From: Franzmannia qiaohouensis
Lineage (GTDB): Bacteria > Pseudomonadota > Gammaproteobacteria > Pseudomonadales > Halomonadaceae
Direction of reading: 5' to 3'
Assembly (NCBI RefSeq): GCF_031451695.1
Contig: NZ_JARWAM010000003.1
Span: 124,001 to 188,000, forward strand
DNA length: 64,000 bases
Shown here: piece after piece, positions 29,944 to 39,222 of the stretch
How the letters are laid out: every line of letters starts with the position of its first letter
How positions within the stretch are numbered: the stretch's first letter is position 1
Notes under the pieces: generated by a model
Seen by the model: only the letters and a program-made list of their open reading frames with translations
What the model was told of the DNA's origin: nothing
Databases searched by the model: none
Translations under genes and position numbers: made by a program

Positions 29944-30333
29944 TCAGTGTACCTGATTGGGCCCGGCCAGACGGAAGGGCGCAATGGCCACGTCGAAGGC
30001 CCGCTGGGCGGTGGTATCGATGCAGGTATAGGCGCCCTCCATGACCCCTACCGGGCCATCGAGGATCGCCCGGCTGGTGTAGCGGAAGGTCTGCCCCGGA
30101 GCGATCAGCGGCTGCTTGCCGACCACGCCCTTGCCGCGCACTTCCTGCACCTTGCCGCTGCCCTGGGTGATCTTCCAGTAGCGCGCCAGCAGCTGCACGC
30201 TGCTCGATGAATGGTTGTGCACGGTGATCGTGTAGCTGAACACGAAACGCCGCTCTTCGGGCGAGGACTCCTCCTCACGGTACTGCGGGTCGACGTCGAC
30301 GTGTACGCCCTTGGGCAATGGCAGGCGGCTCAT
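29944..30333 (-). CDS. apaG: ApaG (Co2+/Mg2+ efflux-associated protein)
   Basis: A 129-residue FnIII-like beta-sandwich protein of unknown biochemical role. The family regions FSYTITVHNHSSSSVQLLAR and WKITQGSGKVQEVRGKGVVG are obvious. Its start overlaps the rsmA stop (ATGA), so it is cotranscribed with rsmA and apaH. Confidence 0.95.
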   Translation of the reverse strand: MSRLPLPKGVHVDVDPQYREEESSPEERRFVFSYTITVHNHSSSSVQLLARYWKITQGSGKVQEVRGKGVVGKQPLIAPGQTFRYTSRAILDGPVGVMEGAYTCIDTTAQRAFDVAIAPFRLAGPNQVH

Positions 30334-31136
30334 GGCGTGGCCTCCGCCAGGTGGTTGGCGATGCGCACGAACTCCTCGATGTGCAGCGTCTGGGGGCGTC
30401 GCGCCGGATCGATCTCCAGGCCCGTCAGCGCCTCGGCAGTGATGCGCCCCTTGAGATTGTTGCGCAGCGTCTTGCGGCGCTGGCCAAAGGCTTCGCGCAC
30501 CACTTCGAACAGCATGCGCTCATCAAGGGCCGGGTGCGGCAGTTCAGGGTGCGGGGTCAGGCGCACGATGGCCGAATCGACCTTGGGCCGCGGCACGAAG
30601 GCCTCCGGCGGCACCACAAACAGCGAATCGACCCGGCAGCGGTACTGGGCCATGACCGAGAGTCGCCCCCAGTCGGGTCCGCCGGGCGTTGCCGCCAACC
30701 GCTCGACCACCTCCTTCTGCAGCATGAAGTGCATGTCGGCAATCGCCTCGCGCTGCTCGAGCAGGTGCACGATCAGCGGAGTGGAGATGTTATAGGGCAA
30801 ATTACCCACCACCCGCAGCGGCTGGCCGTCGCCCTTGAGCGCGGCGAAATCGAATTTCAGCGCATCGCCCTCGTGGATCGTGAAATCCGGATAGTTGAAA
30901 AACTGCACGCGCAGCCCGGGGATGAGGTCGCGGTCGAGCTCGATGACCTCGAGGCGCCCGCCGGCGGCATCCAGCAGTGGCTCGGTGAGCGCCCCCTGCC
31001 CGGGACCGATCTCGACCAGGCGCTCGCCGTCGCGGGGAGCGATGGCACGCACGATGCGCGAGATGATGCCGGGGTCGCGCAGAAAGTTCTGGCCGAAGCG
31101 CTTGCGGGCCCGGTGTACGGGAGGGCGAGATGACAT
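30330..31136 (-). CDS. rsmA: 16S rRNA dimethyladenosine transferase (KsgA)
   Basis: This 268-residue SAM-dependent enzyme dimethylates A1518 and A1519 of 16S rRNA. It starts with the typical RKRFGQNFLRDPGIISRIV. The SAM motif VEIGPGQGALTEPLL and the catalytic NLPYNISTPL are present. It overlaps apaG by four bases and lies 40 nt downstream of pdxA. Confidence 0.96.
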   Translation of the reverse strand: MSSRPPVHRARKRFGQNFLRDPGIISRIVRAIAPRDGERLVEIGPGQGALTEPLLDAAGGRLEVIELDRDLIPGLRVQFFNYPDFTIHEGDALKFDFAALKGDGQPLRVVGNLPYNISTPLIVHLLEQREAIADMHFMLQKEVVERLAATPGGPDWGRLSVMAQYRCRVDSLFVVPPEAFVPRPKVDSAIVRLTPHPELPHPALDERMLFEVVREAFGQRRKTLRNNLKGRITAEALTGLEIDPARRPQTLHIEEFVRIANHLAEATP

Positions 31137-31176
31137 GCGGGTTGGCGTCCTCTATGGGTCAGGCGAAAATCATGGA

Positions 31177-32214
31177 TCAGGCGCTAGCGGCCCGCGCGGC
31201 GGCCATCTCGGCAGCCAGATTGAGTGCCACCGCAAGGCTGCCGCCATCGGCGCCTCCGCTGGCAGCGAGATCGAGGGCGGTGCCGTGATCCACCGAGGTG
31301 CGCACGATCGGCAGGCCCAGGGTGATATTGGCACCGCGACCGAAGCCGGCGTACTTGAGCACCGCCAGGCCCTGGTCATGATACATCGCCAGCACCGCAT
31401 CGACGCCGGCCAGATGGCGCGGCGTAAACAGGGTGTCGGCGGGTAGCGGGCCATCCAGGGTCAGCCCTTCGCCGCGCAGCGCCTCAAGGGTCGGGGTGAT
31501 CACCTCGAGCTCCTCGCGCCCCAGGTGGCCATCCTCGCCGGCGTGGGGGTTGAGACCGCACACCGCGATGCGCGGTCGGGCGATGCCGAAATCGCAGCGC
31601 AGGTCGTGGTCGAGAATCCGCAGCACCCGGCCAAGTGACGCCGGGGTAATGGCATCGGCCACGTCGCGCAGCGGCAGGTGGGTAGTGGCCAGCGCCACCC
31701 GCAGCCCGGGGTCGCCCTGCCAGCCAGGCTGTCGGGCATGCAGCGCATCGTCGGTGGCCAGCATCATCACCACCTCGTCGATGCCGCAGGCGTCGCGCAG
31801 GTACTCGGTATGGCCCGTGAACTGCGTCCACCCGGCCTCGATGATCACGCCCTTGTGCAGCGGCGCGGTGACCATCGCAGCCGCGCACCCTTCGCGGCAG
31901 GCCGCAATCGCCACATCGAGACACTCGAGCACATGCCCGGCATTGGCCACCGACAGCGTGCCGGCCTGGCAGGGCGCCCTGAGGGCGACCGGCCAGAGCG
32001 ATAGCCGCCCCGGCGCCATCTGCGGCGCCTCGCCGTCGGCCAGGGCCACCACTTCGACCGCCAGGTCGAGCTGCGCGGCACGCTGGCGAAACAGCTCGGG
32101 ATCGCCGATCGCCAGCCACGGCCGCCCCACCTGGGCGCCGACGGCTGCCAGCCCAAGGATCAGGTCGGGGCCGATGCCGGCGGGCTCGCCGGCGGTGATC
32201 ACCAGCGGGCGCAT
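31177..32214 (-). CDS. pdxA: 4-hydroxythreonine-4-phosphate dehydrogenase
   Basis: A 345-residue NAD-dependent metalloenzyme of vitamin B6 synthesis. The family start VITAGEPAGIGPDLIL is present, with FTGHTEYLRDACG and CGLNPHAGEDGHLGREE (metal His), AMYHDQGLAVLKYAGFGRGA and SVDHGTALDLAASG. It follows surA with a 2-nt gap, so it is translated from the same message. Confidence 0.95.
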   Translation of the reverse strand: MRPLVITAGEPAGIGPDLILGLAAVGAQVGRPWLAIGDPELFRQRAAQLDLAVEVVALADGEAPQMAPGRLSLWPVALRAPCQAGTLSVANAGHVLECLDVAIAACREGCAAAMVTAPLHKGVIIEAGWTQFTGHTEYLRDACGIDEVVMMLATDDALHARQPGWQGDPGLRVALATTHLPLRDVADAITPASLGRVLRILDHDLRCDFGIARPRIAVCGLNPHAGEDGHLGREELEVITPTLEALRGEGLTLDGPLPADTLFTPRHLAGVDAVLAMYHDQGLAVLKYAGFGRGANITLGLPIVRTSVDHGTALDLAASGGADGGSLAVALNLAAEMAAARAASA

Positions 32215-32216
32215 GC

Positions 32217-33206
32217 TTACAGGCGTACCTCGACGAAGGCATCGGCGCGGATTTCCTGCAGCCAGATATCCAACTCGTCGTTGGCCTTGCGCTGGAACAG
32301 CGCCTGGCGGGCCTGGTCGCGCTGATTCTGGCCGCTGGCCGACTGGCCGCTCTGCTCACGATCGAGCAGCTTGACGATATGGAAGCCGCTGGGGCTGCGC
32401 AGCGGCTGGCTGAACTCCCCCACCTCGAGCTGCGGCACCGCCTCGGCGAACACGCTGGGTACCTCACCGGCCTCGCGCCAGCCGATTTCGCCACCGTCGA
32501 GAGCCTGGCCGCCGTCGGACTCGGCGGCAGCCAACTGGGCGAAGTCGGCGCCGTGTTCCAGCTCACCGCGCAGCCGCTGGATGGTCTGCTGGGCCTCGCT
32601 TACCTGGTCGCTGGTCGGCGACTGCGGTAGCGCCACCAGGATATGCGCCAGGCGATAGCGCACCCCCTGGTTGGCCCCCTGCTGGTCGAGGTAGCGATCC
32701 ACCTCGCGCTCGCTGACGTTGACCCGGCTGCCCACCTGGCGCTGCTGCAGCTCGCGCATGATCAGCTCACGTCGCACTTCCTCGCGCACCGCCGCCAGGC
32801 TCAGGCCGTCCGCCTCCACCGCATCGGCGAACTGGTCGAGGGTCATATTATTGCTCTCGGCGATCGAGCGCACCGCCCGGTTGAGCTCGGTGTCGTCGAC
32901 GCTGAGGTTGGCGCTGCGCGCCATCTGCAGCTGGATCTCTTCATTGATCATCTGCTCCAGCACCTGACGACGCAGCGTCTGGTCGGGAGGCGAGTCGATG
33001 CCGCGACCGGTGAGCTGGCTGCGCGCCTGCTCCACTCGCTGCTCGAGCTCGCTGGCCATGATCGCGCCCTGGTTGACCACCGCCACGATTCGATCGAGCG
33101 GCTGAATCGACTGAGCCCAGGCGGCCGGCGCCAGCAACAGCAGGCCGATGGCCAGCATCAGCCAGCTTGTCACCGCGAGCCGCGGGGAGGAATGTCGACT
33201 GCGCAT
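32217..33206 (-). CDS. surA: Periplasmic chaperone SurA, single parvulin domain
   Basis: A 329-residue periplasmic chaperone for outer-membrane proteins. The signal peptide spans about residues 1-32, ending PAAWAQS. The SurA N-domain begins IQPLDRIVAVVNQGAIMASE. Only one parvulin domain is present (about 165-265: YRLAHILVALPQS to SPSGFHIVKLLDRE), whereas E. coli SurA (428 residues) has two. ATG 33206 has GAGG 5 nt upstream and is preferred over ATG 33230. It lies between lptD, a known SurA client, and pdxA. Confidence 0.92.
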   Translation of the reverse strand: MRSRHSSPRLAVTSWLMLAIGLLLLAPAAWAQSIQPLDRIVAVVNQGAIMASELEQRVEQARSQLTGRGIDSPPDQTLRRQVLEQMINEEIQLQMARSANLSVDDTELNRAVRSIAESNNMTLDQFADAVEADGLSLAAVREEVRRELIMRELQQRQVGSRVNVSEREVDRYLDQQGANQGVRYRLAHILVALPQSPTSDQVSEAQQTIQRLRGELEHGADFAQLAAAESDGGQALDGGEIGWREAGEVPSVFAEAVPQLEVGEFSQPLRSPSGFHIVKLLDREQSGQSASGQNQRDQARQALFQRKANDELDIWLQEIRADAFVEVRL

Positions 33207-33308
33207 AGCTACCTCATTTACTCTCATCATTGACTCTCTGCTCGGCGTCCCGCTGCTAGGCGGGACACGATGTATCCATGCGCCGTTGCCAGGACAACGG
33301 CGGCGGCA

Positions 33309-35741
33309 TTAGAACTGGGTCGCCCGATAGCCGGGGATCGCCTCTTCGAAATAGCTGTCCGCGTCGCGCCCAACGCCACCCAAGCCCTTGAACACGAAGC
33401 GCAGGAAGATACCGCGATCGGTGAAATCATCGTCGATCCTCGCCGTATCGTTGTCGTCGACCCATTCACGCCACACCAGCTGCAGCCCGTAGCAGCAGTC
33501 GTTCCACTGCACCCCGGCCAGCTGTTCCAGGGCCCGGCTGTTGGTATGGTCGTACGTGAAGCGTCCGATCACGTCCACTCGCGGGCTGATGCGATAGGCA
33601 CCGGAGACATCGTACTCCTCACGGTTGTAATCAAGCCGGTCCTCTTCATCCAGCGACGGATCGAACCCTTCGAGTTCCCAGCGGTAGCCTAGGTTCAACA
33701 CGTGGCCGCGCGGATCGCGATAGCGCAGGTCTACCGAGTTGCGCTCGGTGAGACGCCGCTGCTCATCGTAAAGCAGCTCGTAGCCGGCACTCCAGCGGTC
33801 GGTGACCTGCCAGTCGAGCCGGGTCACCACCGGCGAGCGGTCACGAGTGGCATTGTAGCGACGCTCGAAATTCCTCTCCGGGGGCAGGGTGTCGGGGTCA
33901 CCGTTCATGTCGATGGTGCGATCATCGAAGTAGGTGGCCTGCCCTACGCCCAGCGAGAAGCGCTCGCGTCCGCTTTCATCGGCCAGGAAGCGAGTGCTGA
34001 CGCCATAGGAGAGTCGATTGAGGTCACCAACCCGATCCGCCCCGGAGAAGCGATGCGGCGACCACAGCTGGTTCCAGGAGAAGGCTCGCTCATTGGTATC
34101 GAACTCGGGAAACTCGCTCTGGTCCCGGGCCGGCACGTAGGCGTAGTTGAGACGCGGCTCCAGGGTCTGGCGGTAGCCGTTGTCGCGCACGTCGAGTTCA
34201 CGCTCGAAGATCAGGCCGGCGTCCACGGAGGTGACCGGCACGGTGCGTGTCAGACTGGTGTCGCGGTCGGTCTGGCGATCGCCATAGTCGACCTCGTAGG
34301 CGGTGTGCAGCATCTCCACACGCGGCTCGAGAAACCCCCAGCTCGGCTCGCCCCGCCAGCCGAATGCCGGCGAGAGATGCACACGCCCGCCGGTCGCCGA
34401 CTCGCGCAGCGGCACGCGGGTTTCATCCACATCGCGCCAGAAGTAGGTGGCATTGGAGCGCCACTGCTGATAGAGCCCGTTATCCTGGCGCCAGGTGGCA
34501 TTGGCGGTCAGGCTGGGGAGCCGATAGAAGGGCTTGTCGCGGTCGCGCAGCGGGTCCTCCAGCTTCTGGAAGCCCTGGGCACGCGCCTCGAGCCGCCACA
34601 GGCTGCCGCGATAGTCGAGCTGCGCCAGGCGCGGCATGTTCTCGGTCTCCTGCTCGCCGAAGTCACCGCCGTAATCCTCGAAGTAGCGGCCATCGCTGGC
34701 GCCGCCGTAGCGCAGCCGGTAGCGCAGCTGGGGAGAAAAACGCCCCTGATGCTGATAATCGATATACCAGCGATCCTCGCCTTCGAAGCGCCGGCTGGGG
34801 TTGTTGGGATCGCGCGCCGAGCCACCCTGATCATCGGCCAGGTAAGCACCTTCGATCTGGCCTTCGTCGCTGTCGAACAGGTAGCGGAACTCGCCCCCGA
34901 GCAGCAGGCCTCGATCGGAGATCCAGCGCGGGGTCAGGGTGGCGTCGTAGTTGGGCGCCAGATTGAAGTAGTAGGGCTGGGCGAAGTCCAGCGAGTTGCT
35001 GGAGATCCCCAGGGTCGGCCAAAGAAAGCCGCTCTGGCGCCGGTCATCAATGGGAAAGCGCACCCAGGGCCAGTAGAACACCGGCACGTCGGCCACCTCG
35101 AGCCGCGCGTGGCGCGCCGTACCGAAGCCGCTCTCCTCGTCGAGAACCACGTCGTTGCCGACCAGCTGCCATAGGTTGTCGCCGGGGTCGCAGGTGGTGA
35201 AGCTGGCCTCGGTCATGCGGTAGCGACCGTCGTCGAGGCGCTCGAGGCGCTGCGCCCCGCCGCGCAGGCGCTGGTCGTGCAGGACGTAGTGGGCGGTATC
35301 GACCTCGGCCTGGTCGTCGACCAGCGACAGCTCGGCGGCATCCCCGCGCAGCAGCAGGCCCCGGTCGCGCAGCGTCACCGGCCCCGAGGCGAAGGCGCGA
35401 TCACGCTCGGCGTTGACCCTGACCCGGGGTGATTCGAGCTGGCTCTCGCCGCGGCGCAGCACCACCTCACCGCCAAGAATCGTCTCGCCATCCTCGCCGT
35501 AGCTGGCATCGTCGGACTCCGAGCGCGCCTGCTCCGGGCTCGGTGCAGCATCGATACGGTAGTCGGGCATCACGTAGCGCCCGCGGCACAGCGCATCGGC
35601 CGGGGCCTGCTCTCCCCACGGCTGCCAGTCGAGGCGCTCGGCCGGAAGCGGCGGCGGCGGTGCGGCGTGGGCCGTCATGACCCACAGGCCGGAGCCGCTG
35701 GCGAGCCCGACCAGGGCAGTCCAGGAGAGTCGCTTGCCCAT
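33309..35741 (-). CDS. lptD: LPS-assembly protein LptD
   Basis: An 810-residue outer-membrane beta-barrel that inserts lipopolysaccharide in the outer leaflet. A signal peptide ends near residue 26 (VMTAHAAPPP). The periplasmic OstA/beta-jellyroll domain (about 80-220) and a long barrel follow. The four disulfide cysteines typical of LptD are visible: one near the N-terminus (ADALCRGRY), one in TTCDPGD, and the adjacent pair in NDCCYGLQ. The terminal residue is Phe, as in outer-membrane proteins. It leads the lptD-surA-pdxA-rsmA-apaGH run and is divergent from amgK. Confidence 0.96.
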   Translation of the reverse strand: MGKRLSWTALVGLASGSGLWVMTAHAAPPPPLPAERLDWQPWGEQAPADALCRGRYVMPDYRIDAAPSPEQARSESDDASYGEDGETILGGEVVLRRGESQLESPRVRVNAERDRAFASGPVTLRDRGLLLRGDAAELSLVDDQAEVDTAHYVLHDQRLRGGAQRLERLDDGRYRMTEASFTTCDPGDNLWQLVGNDVVLDEESGFGTARHARLEVADVPVFYWPWVRFPIDDRRQSGFLWPTLGISSNSLDFAQPYYFNLAPNYDATLTPRWISDRGLLLGGEFRYLFDSDEGQIEGAYLADDQGGSARDPNNPSRRFEGEDRWYIDYQHQGRFSPQLRYRLRYGGASDGRYFEDYGGDFGEQETENMPRLAQLDYRGSLWRLEARAQGFQKLEDPLRDRDKPFYRLPSLTANATWRQDNGLYQQWRSNATYFWRDVDETRVPLRESATGGRVHLSPAFGWRGEPSWGFLEPRVEMLHTAYEVDYGDRQTDRDTSLTRTVPVTSVDAGLIFERELDVRDNGYRQTLEPRLNYAYVPARDQSEFPEFDTNERAFSWNQLWSPHRFSGADRVGDLNRLSYGVSTRFLADESGRERFSLGVGQATYFDDRTIDMNGDPDTLPPERNFERRYNATRDRSPVVTRLDWQVTDRWSAGYELLYDEQRRLTERNSVDLRYRDPRGHVLNLGYRWELEGFDPSLDEEDRLDYNREEYDVSGAYRISPRVDVIGRFTYDHTNSRALEQLAGVQWNDCCYGLQLVWREWVDDNDTARIDDDFTDRGIFLRFVFKGLGGVGRDADSYFEEAIPGYRATQF

Positions 35742-35773
35742 GTTTCTCGATGTCCTTGGCGAGTGAAATCGGT

Positions 35774-35801
35774 ATTATACAGAGCGCGTTACGGCTGTCG
35801 C
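35774..35801 (-). promoter_or_regulatory. Promoter of the lptD operon
   Basis: On the minus strand, a perfect -10 hexamer TATAAT (35779-35774) is preceded after 16 nt by GCGACA (35801-35796), which matches the -35 consensus at four of six bases. It lies about 35 nt upstream of the lptD start in the lptD-amgK divergent region. Confidence 0.55.
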
Positions 35802-35904
35802 CCGCGACTGGCCCTTATCGCCGTTGGCGTCTGGCTCAGCATGCGGTGGCGCCCGCGGCCCGTCAACCGCTGACACCGGCACGGCCCCTCGACCAGGAGT
35901 TTTC

Positions 35905-36918
35905 ATGCCCCACACGCCTCGCCTCACCGCCCTGGCCAACTGGAGCGCGGCCCGCCACGGCCTAGCGGCGGGCAGCGTCGATCTGCAGCTGGCCGCCGGT
36001 GACGCCAGTTTTCGCCGCTACTACCGTCTGAGACTGCCCGACGGCACCACGCGGATGCTGATGGATGCCCCGCCGGCGCAGGAAGACAGCGCACCTTTTC
36101 TGCGCATCGCCGAGCAGTGGCGCGACGCCGGCCTGCCGGTGCCCCGTGTCCATGCGGCCGACCTTGAGCAGGGCTTCCTCGAGCTCGACGACCTTGGCGA
36201 TGCCCCGCTCAACGCACGCCTCAGCGACGCCGCCTACGATGACGCCGAAACGCTGCTCGATGCGCTGCAGAACCAGGCGCCGCTGGACGGCCTGCCGGCC
36301 TATGATGCCGCCCTGCTCGGCCGCGAGCTCGACCTGTTCCCCGAGTGGTGCCTGGCTCGGGTGGTCGACCTCGCAGCGCCTGTCCAGTGGCCGGTCTGGC
36401 GTCAGCGCTTGATCGAGATGGCGCTGGCCCAGCCGCGGGTCGCGGTGCATCGCGATTTCGACGCCATGAACCTGATGTGCCACCGCGAGCAACTCTATGT
36501 CATCGACTTCCAGGACGCCGTGGCCGGGCCACTCAGCTACGACCTTATCTCGCTGCTACGCGGCCGCTACCGGCGCTTCGACCTGGACGATTTCGGGCGG
36601 CGCTGCGAGGCGTTTCGCCAGCGCGCCCTGGCCGACGGGCGCCTGACCAGCGACGAGGGTGCCAAGGCGTTTCGCCGCCAGGTCGACGCCATGGCCGCCC
36701 AGCGCTGCCTCAAGGTACTGGGTATCTTCTGCCGCCTAACCCTGCGCGACCACAAGGCGGGTTATCTGGCGCGCCTGCCGCACTTCGTGGCCCACCTCGA
36801 GGATAGCCTGGCGCCCCACGCCGAGTTCGCCGCTCTCGCTGACTGGCTGCAGGGTCAGTTCCAGCCGGCGCTGACAAGCGCGCTGCAGGCACGCGACGTC
36901 GAGGCAGCGTACCAATGA
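35905..36918 (+). CDS. amgK: N-acetylmuramate/N-acetylglucosamine kinase AmgK
   Basis: A 337-residue aminoglycoside-phosphotransferase-fold kinase that phosphorylates the anomeric position of MurNAc and GlcNAc in peptidoglycan recycling. The motifs are GDASFRRYYRLRL near the N-terminus, the Brenner-type VHRDFDAMNLM, and metal-binding YVIDFQDAVAGPLSYDLISL. ATG 35905 follows CAGGAG; the upstream extension is not coding. Its stop overlaps the murU ATG. The amgK-murU pair, divergent from lptD, matches the Pseudomonas arrangement and provides a recycling route that bypasses fosfomycin-sensitive MurA. Confidence 0.93.
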   Translation: MPHTPRLTALANWSAARHGLAAGSVDLQLAAGDASFRRYYRLRLPDGTTRMLMDAPPAQEDSAPFLRIAEQWRDAGLPVPRVHAADLEQGFLELDDLGDAPLNARLSDAAYDDAETLLDALQNQAPLDGLPAYDAALLGRELDLFPEWCLARVVDLAAPVQWPVWRQRLIEMALAQPRVAVHRDFDAMNLMCHREQLYVIDFQDAVAGPLSYDLISLLRGRYRRFDLDDFGRRCEAFRQRALADGRLTSDEGAKAFRRQVDAMAAQRCLKVLGIFCRLTLRDHKAGYLARLPHFVAHLEDSLAPHAEFAALADWLQGQFQPALTSALQARDVEAAYQ

Positions 36919-37592
36919 AGGCGATGATCCTGGCTGCCGGGTTCGGCACCCGCATGCGCCCCCTCACCGACCACTGCCCCAAGCCGCTGCTGCCGGTGGC
37001 CGGCAGGCCGCTGATCGTCCACCAGCTGGAGCGGCTGGCCGCCGCGGGCATCGATGATATCGTGATCAACGTCAGCTACCGCGGTGAGCAGATCATCCAG
37101 GCGCTGGGCGACGGTAGCGACTACGGCGTGCGCATCGCCTGGAGCCGCGAGGAGGCGCCGCTGGAGACCGGTGGCGGCATTCGCCAGGCGCTGCCGCTGC
37201 TCGGCGAGGCGCCGTTCCTGCTGGTCAACGGTGATATCTGGTGTGATGCCGCGCTCGACGCCATGCCGGCACTGGAGGGGGGCCTGGCGCACCTGTGGCT
37301 GGTCGACAACCCCGACCACCATCCGGCCGGCGACTTCCATCTCGATGCCCGTGGCGGCGTCCACGTCGAGGGCTCGCCGCGTCTGACCTTCGCCGGCCTC
37401 AGCCTGCTCGACCCGGCGCTGGTCGCCGACCAGCCGCCGGGCGCTTTCGCCCTGGCGCCGCTGCTCAAGCGTGCCATGGATGCGGGCCAGGTTCGCGGCC
37501 AGCACTTCCGCGGCACCTGGGTCGATGTCGGCACGCCGGCGCGCCTTTATGCCCTCGATGCCCAGCTACGACGCACGCCCTCCGCTCACTGA
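36915..37592 (+). CDS. murU: N-acetylmuramate alpha-1-phosphate uridylyltransferase MurU
   Basis: A 225-residue nucleotidyltransferase that makes UDP-MurNAc from the AmgK product. The signature AAGFGTRMRPLTD and the downstream Lys in PKPLLPVAGRPL are present, followed by VNGDIWCD with the metal Asp. Overlap with amgK (ATGA) implies coupling. Confidence 0.94.
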   Translation: MKAMILAAGFGTRMRPLTDHCPKPLLPVAGRPLIVHQLERLAAAGIDDIVINVSYRGEQIIQALGDGSDYGVRIAWSREEAPLETGGGIRQALPLLGEAPFLLVNGDIWCDAALDAMPALEGGLAHLWLVDNPDHHPAGDFHLDARGGVHVEGSPRLTFAGLSLLDPALVADQPPGAFALAPLLKRAMDAGQVRGQHFRGTWVDVGTPARLYALDAQLRRTPSAH

Positions 37593-37609
37593 AACAGAAG
37601 GACCGCGAT

Positions 37610-38029
37610 ATGAAAGCCAGTGTCAAATGGACCGATGGTCGCCAGTTCGTTGCCGAGTCAGGCAGCGGTCACAGCGTGGTGATCGACGGCCCGCCGGACC
37701 ACGGCGGCCGCAACACCGGCCCACGCCCGATGGAGATGCTGCTGATGGGTCTCGGCGCCTGCACCTCCTTCGACGTGCTGGAGATCCTCGAGAAGTCCCG
37801 CGCCCCGGTCAGCGACTGCGTGGCCAGCATCGAGGCCGAACGCGCCGACAGCGTGCCCAGCGTCTTCACCAGGATCCACGTGCACTTCACCGTCACCGGC
37901 CGCGGCCTCAAGGAAAAACAGGTGGAGCGCGCGGTGTCACTGTCGGCGGAGAAGTACTGCAGCGCCTCGATCATGCTCGCCCAGGGCGGCGTCGAGATCA
38001 GCCACGCCTATACCATCGTCGAGGAGTAA
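37610..38029 (+). CDS. OsmC-family protein (YhfA-like)
   Basis: A 139-residue OsmC/Ohr-fold protein. It resembles the E. coli YhfA group rather than Ohr: RPMEMLLMGLGACTSFDVLE contains the first conserved Cys, and AEKYCSASIMLAQ the second. The pair would form a peroxidatic thiol site. The substrate is unknown. It lies 17 nt after murU and may be cotranscribed with it; the ORF extension upstream overlaps murU and is rejected. Confidence 0.88.
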   Translation: MKASVKWTDGRQFVAESGSGHSVVIDGPPDHGGRNTGPRPMEMLLMGLGACTSFDVLEILEKSRAPVSDCVASIEAERADSVPSVFTRIHVHFTVTGRGLKEKQVERAVSLSAEKYCSASIMLAQGGVEISHAYTIVEE

Positions 38030-38070
38030 GGCAAGCGACCTGCCTCCAACGCCTCTGCCAGAGCCGCCGG

Positions 38071-38712
38071 TTAAATCCTGTAGACGCTCTGGGTCATGGC
38101 CTTGGAGACCAGCCGCATGCCCAGCTTGACCGGTAGCGGAAAGCGCGCACCGCCGGCCTCCAGTGCCCAGCGCTCGTGGTGCGCCTCGTCCTCGCGCATC
38201 TTCTCGAGGATCGCCCGCGAGCGGCGATCCGCCGCGGGCAGCTCGTTCAGGTGCTCGTCGAGGTGCTTGCCGACCTGCTCCTCGGTGGCGGCCACGAAAC
38301 CCAGACTGACCCGGTCGCCCACCGCCCCAGCCATCGCCCCCAAGCCGAAGGAAGCGGCGTAGAACAGCGGATTGAGCAGGCTGGTACGGCCATCGAGTTC
38401 CTGCAGGCGCGCATCGCACCAGGCCAGGTGGTCGATTTCCTCCTGGGCGGCGCGCTCCATCTGCTCGCGGGTGTCGGGTAGCTTGGCGGTCAGGCCCTGC
38501 CCCTGATAGAGCGCCTGGGCGCACACCTCGCCGGTGTGATTGATACGCATCAGGCCCACCGTATGCTCGCGCTCGGCCTCGCTGAGCGACGCCTCGGGCA
38601 GCTCGCCAGCCGGCGACGGCCGCGCGGGCTGGGCGGCGTGGGGCACCAGGGTGCGCAGCACGCTATCGAACTGGCCGATCCACTGGTCGGTGGTGGAGAG
38701 TGGGCGTGACAT
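38071..38712 (-). CDS. coq7: 3-demethoxyubiquinol 3-hydroxylase (Coq7)
   Basis: A 213-residue di-iron hydroxylase of ubiquinone synthesis. The di-iron ligands are seen in MRINHTGEVCAQALY, QEEIDHLAWC, TEEQVGKHLDEHL and REDEAHHERWA (ExxH patterns). ATG 38712 has GGAGG upstream. This is the Coq7-type rather than the UbiF-type flavin enzyme, which is common in Pseudomonas and Halomonas. Confidence 0.95.
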   Translation of the reverse strand: MSRPLSTTDQWIGQFDSVLRTLVPHAAQPARPSPAGELPEASLSEAEREHTVGLMRINHTGEVCAQALYQGQGLTAKLPDTREQMERAAQEEIDHLAWCDARLQELDGRTSLLNPLFYAASFGLGAMAGAVGDRVSLGFVAATEEQVGKHLDEHLNELPAADRRSRAILEKMREDEAHHERWALEAGGARFPLPVKLGMRLVSKAMTQSVYRI

Positions 38713-38756
38713 GGTGGATGCCTCCTGGCAGGAATGATGGCCTTGGCCACGCAGCA

Positions 38757-38780
38757 GACGGCCGCCCAAGGGCGGCCGTC
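38757..38780 (-). terminator. Hairpin after hinT
   Basis: A perfect 10-bp stem GACGGCCGCC (38757-38766) / GGCGGCCGTC (38771-38780) with a CAAG loop, between hinT and coq7. There is no T-run. Confidence 0.5.
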
Positions 38781-38856
38781 CGTTACTGCAGTTACGAAAG
38801 GTATGCACCGATGCGTCGCAGCGCTTGCTGGTGGCGCGGAGTCCGCGGAGCGCCGG

Positions 38857-39198
38857 CTAGCCAGCCGGCCAAGTGAAGCGGCGACCGCCCATCAGGTGCA
38901 TATGTATATGGTAGACCGTCTGGCCGCCATTTTCATTGCAGTTCATCACTACCCGATAGCCCTCTTCGGCAAATCCCAGCTGCTTGGCCAGCTTGGCGGC
39001 CACCAGCGGCAGGCGCCCGACCAGCGCCTGATCCTCCTCGGTGAGATCGTTGAGGGTGGCGATCGGCTTCTTGGGGATGATCAGGATATGCGTCGGGGCC
39101 TGGGGGTTGATGTCGTGGAAGGCCAGCACCTGATCGTCTTCATAGACGATATCGGCGGGTACTTCGCGCGCGATAATCTTGCTGAACAGCGTAGACAT
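38857..39198 (-). CDS. hinT: HIT-family purine nucleoside phosphoramidase HinT
   Basis: A 113-residue histidine-triad hydrolase of AMP-lysine-type phosphoramidates. The start is STLFSKIIAREVPADIVYED and the triad is VYHIHMHLMGG (HxHxH). It lies 24 nt downstream of the phosphoribulokinase-like gene. Confidence 0.94.
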   Translation of the reverse strand: MSTLFSKIIAREVPADIVYEDDQVLAFHDINPQAPTHILIIPKKPIATLNDLTEEDQALVGRLPLVAAKLAKQLGFAEEGYRVVMNCNENGGQTVYHIHMHLMGGRRFTWPAG

Positions 39199-39222
39199 GG
39201 GCGACTCCTGGCAAAGGTTCGG

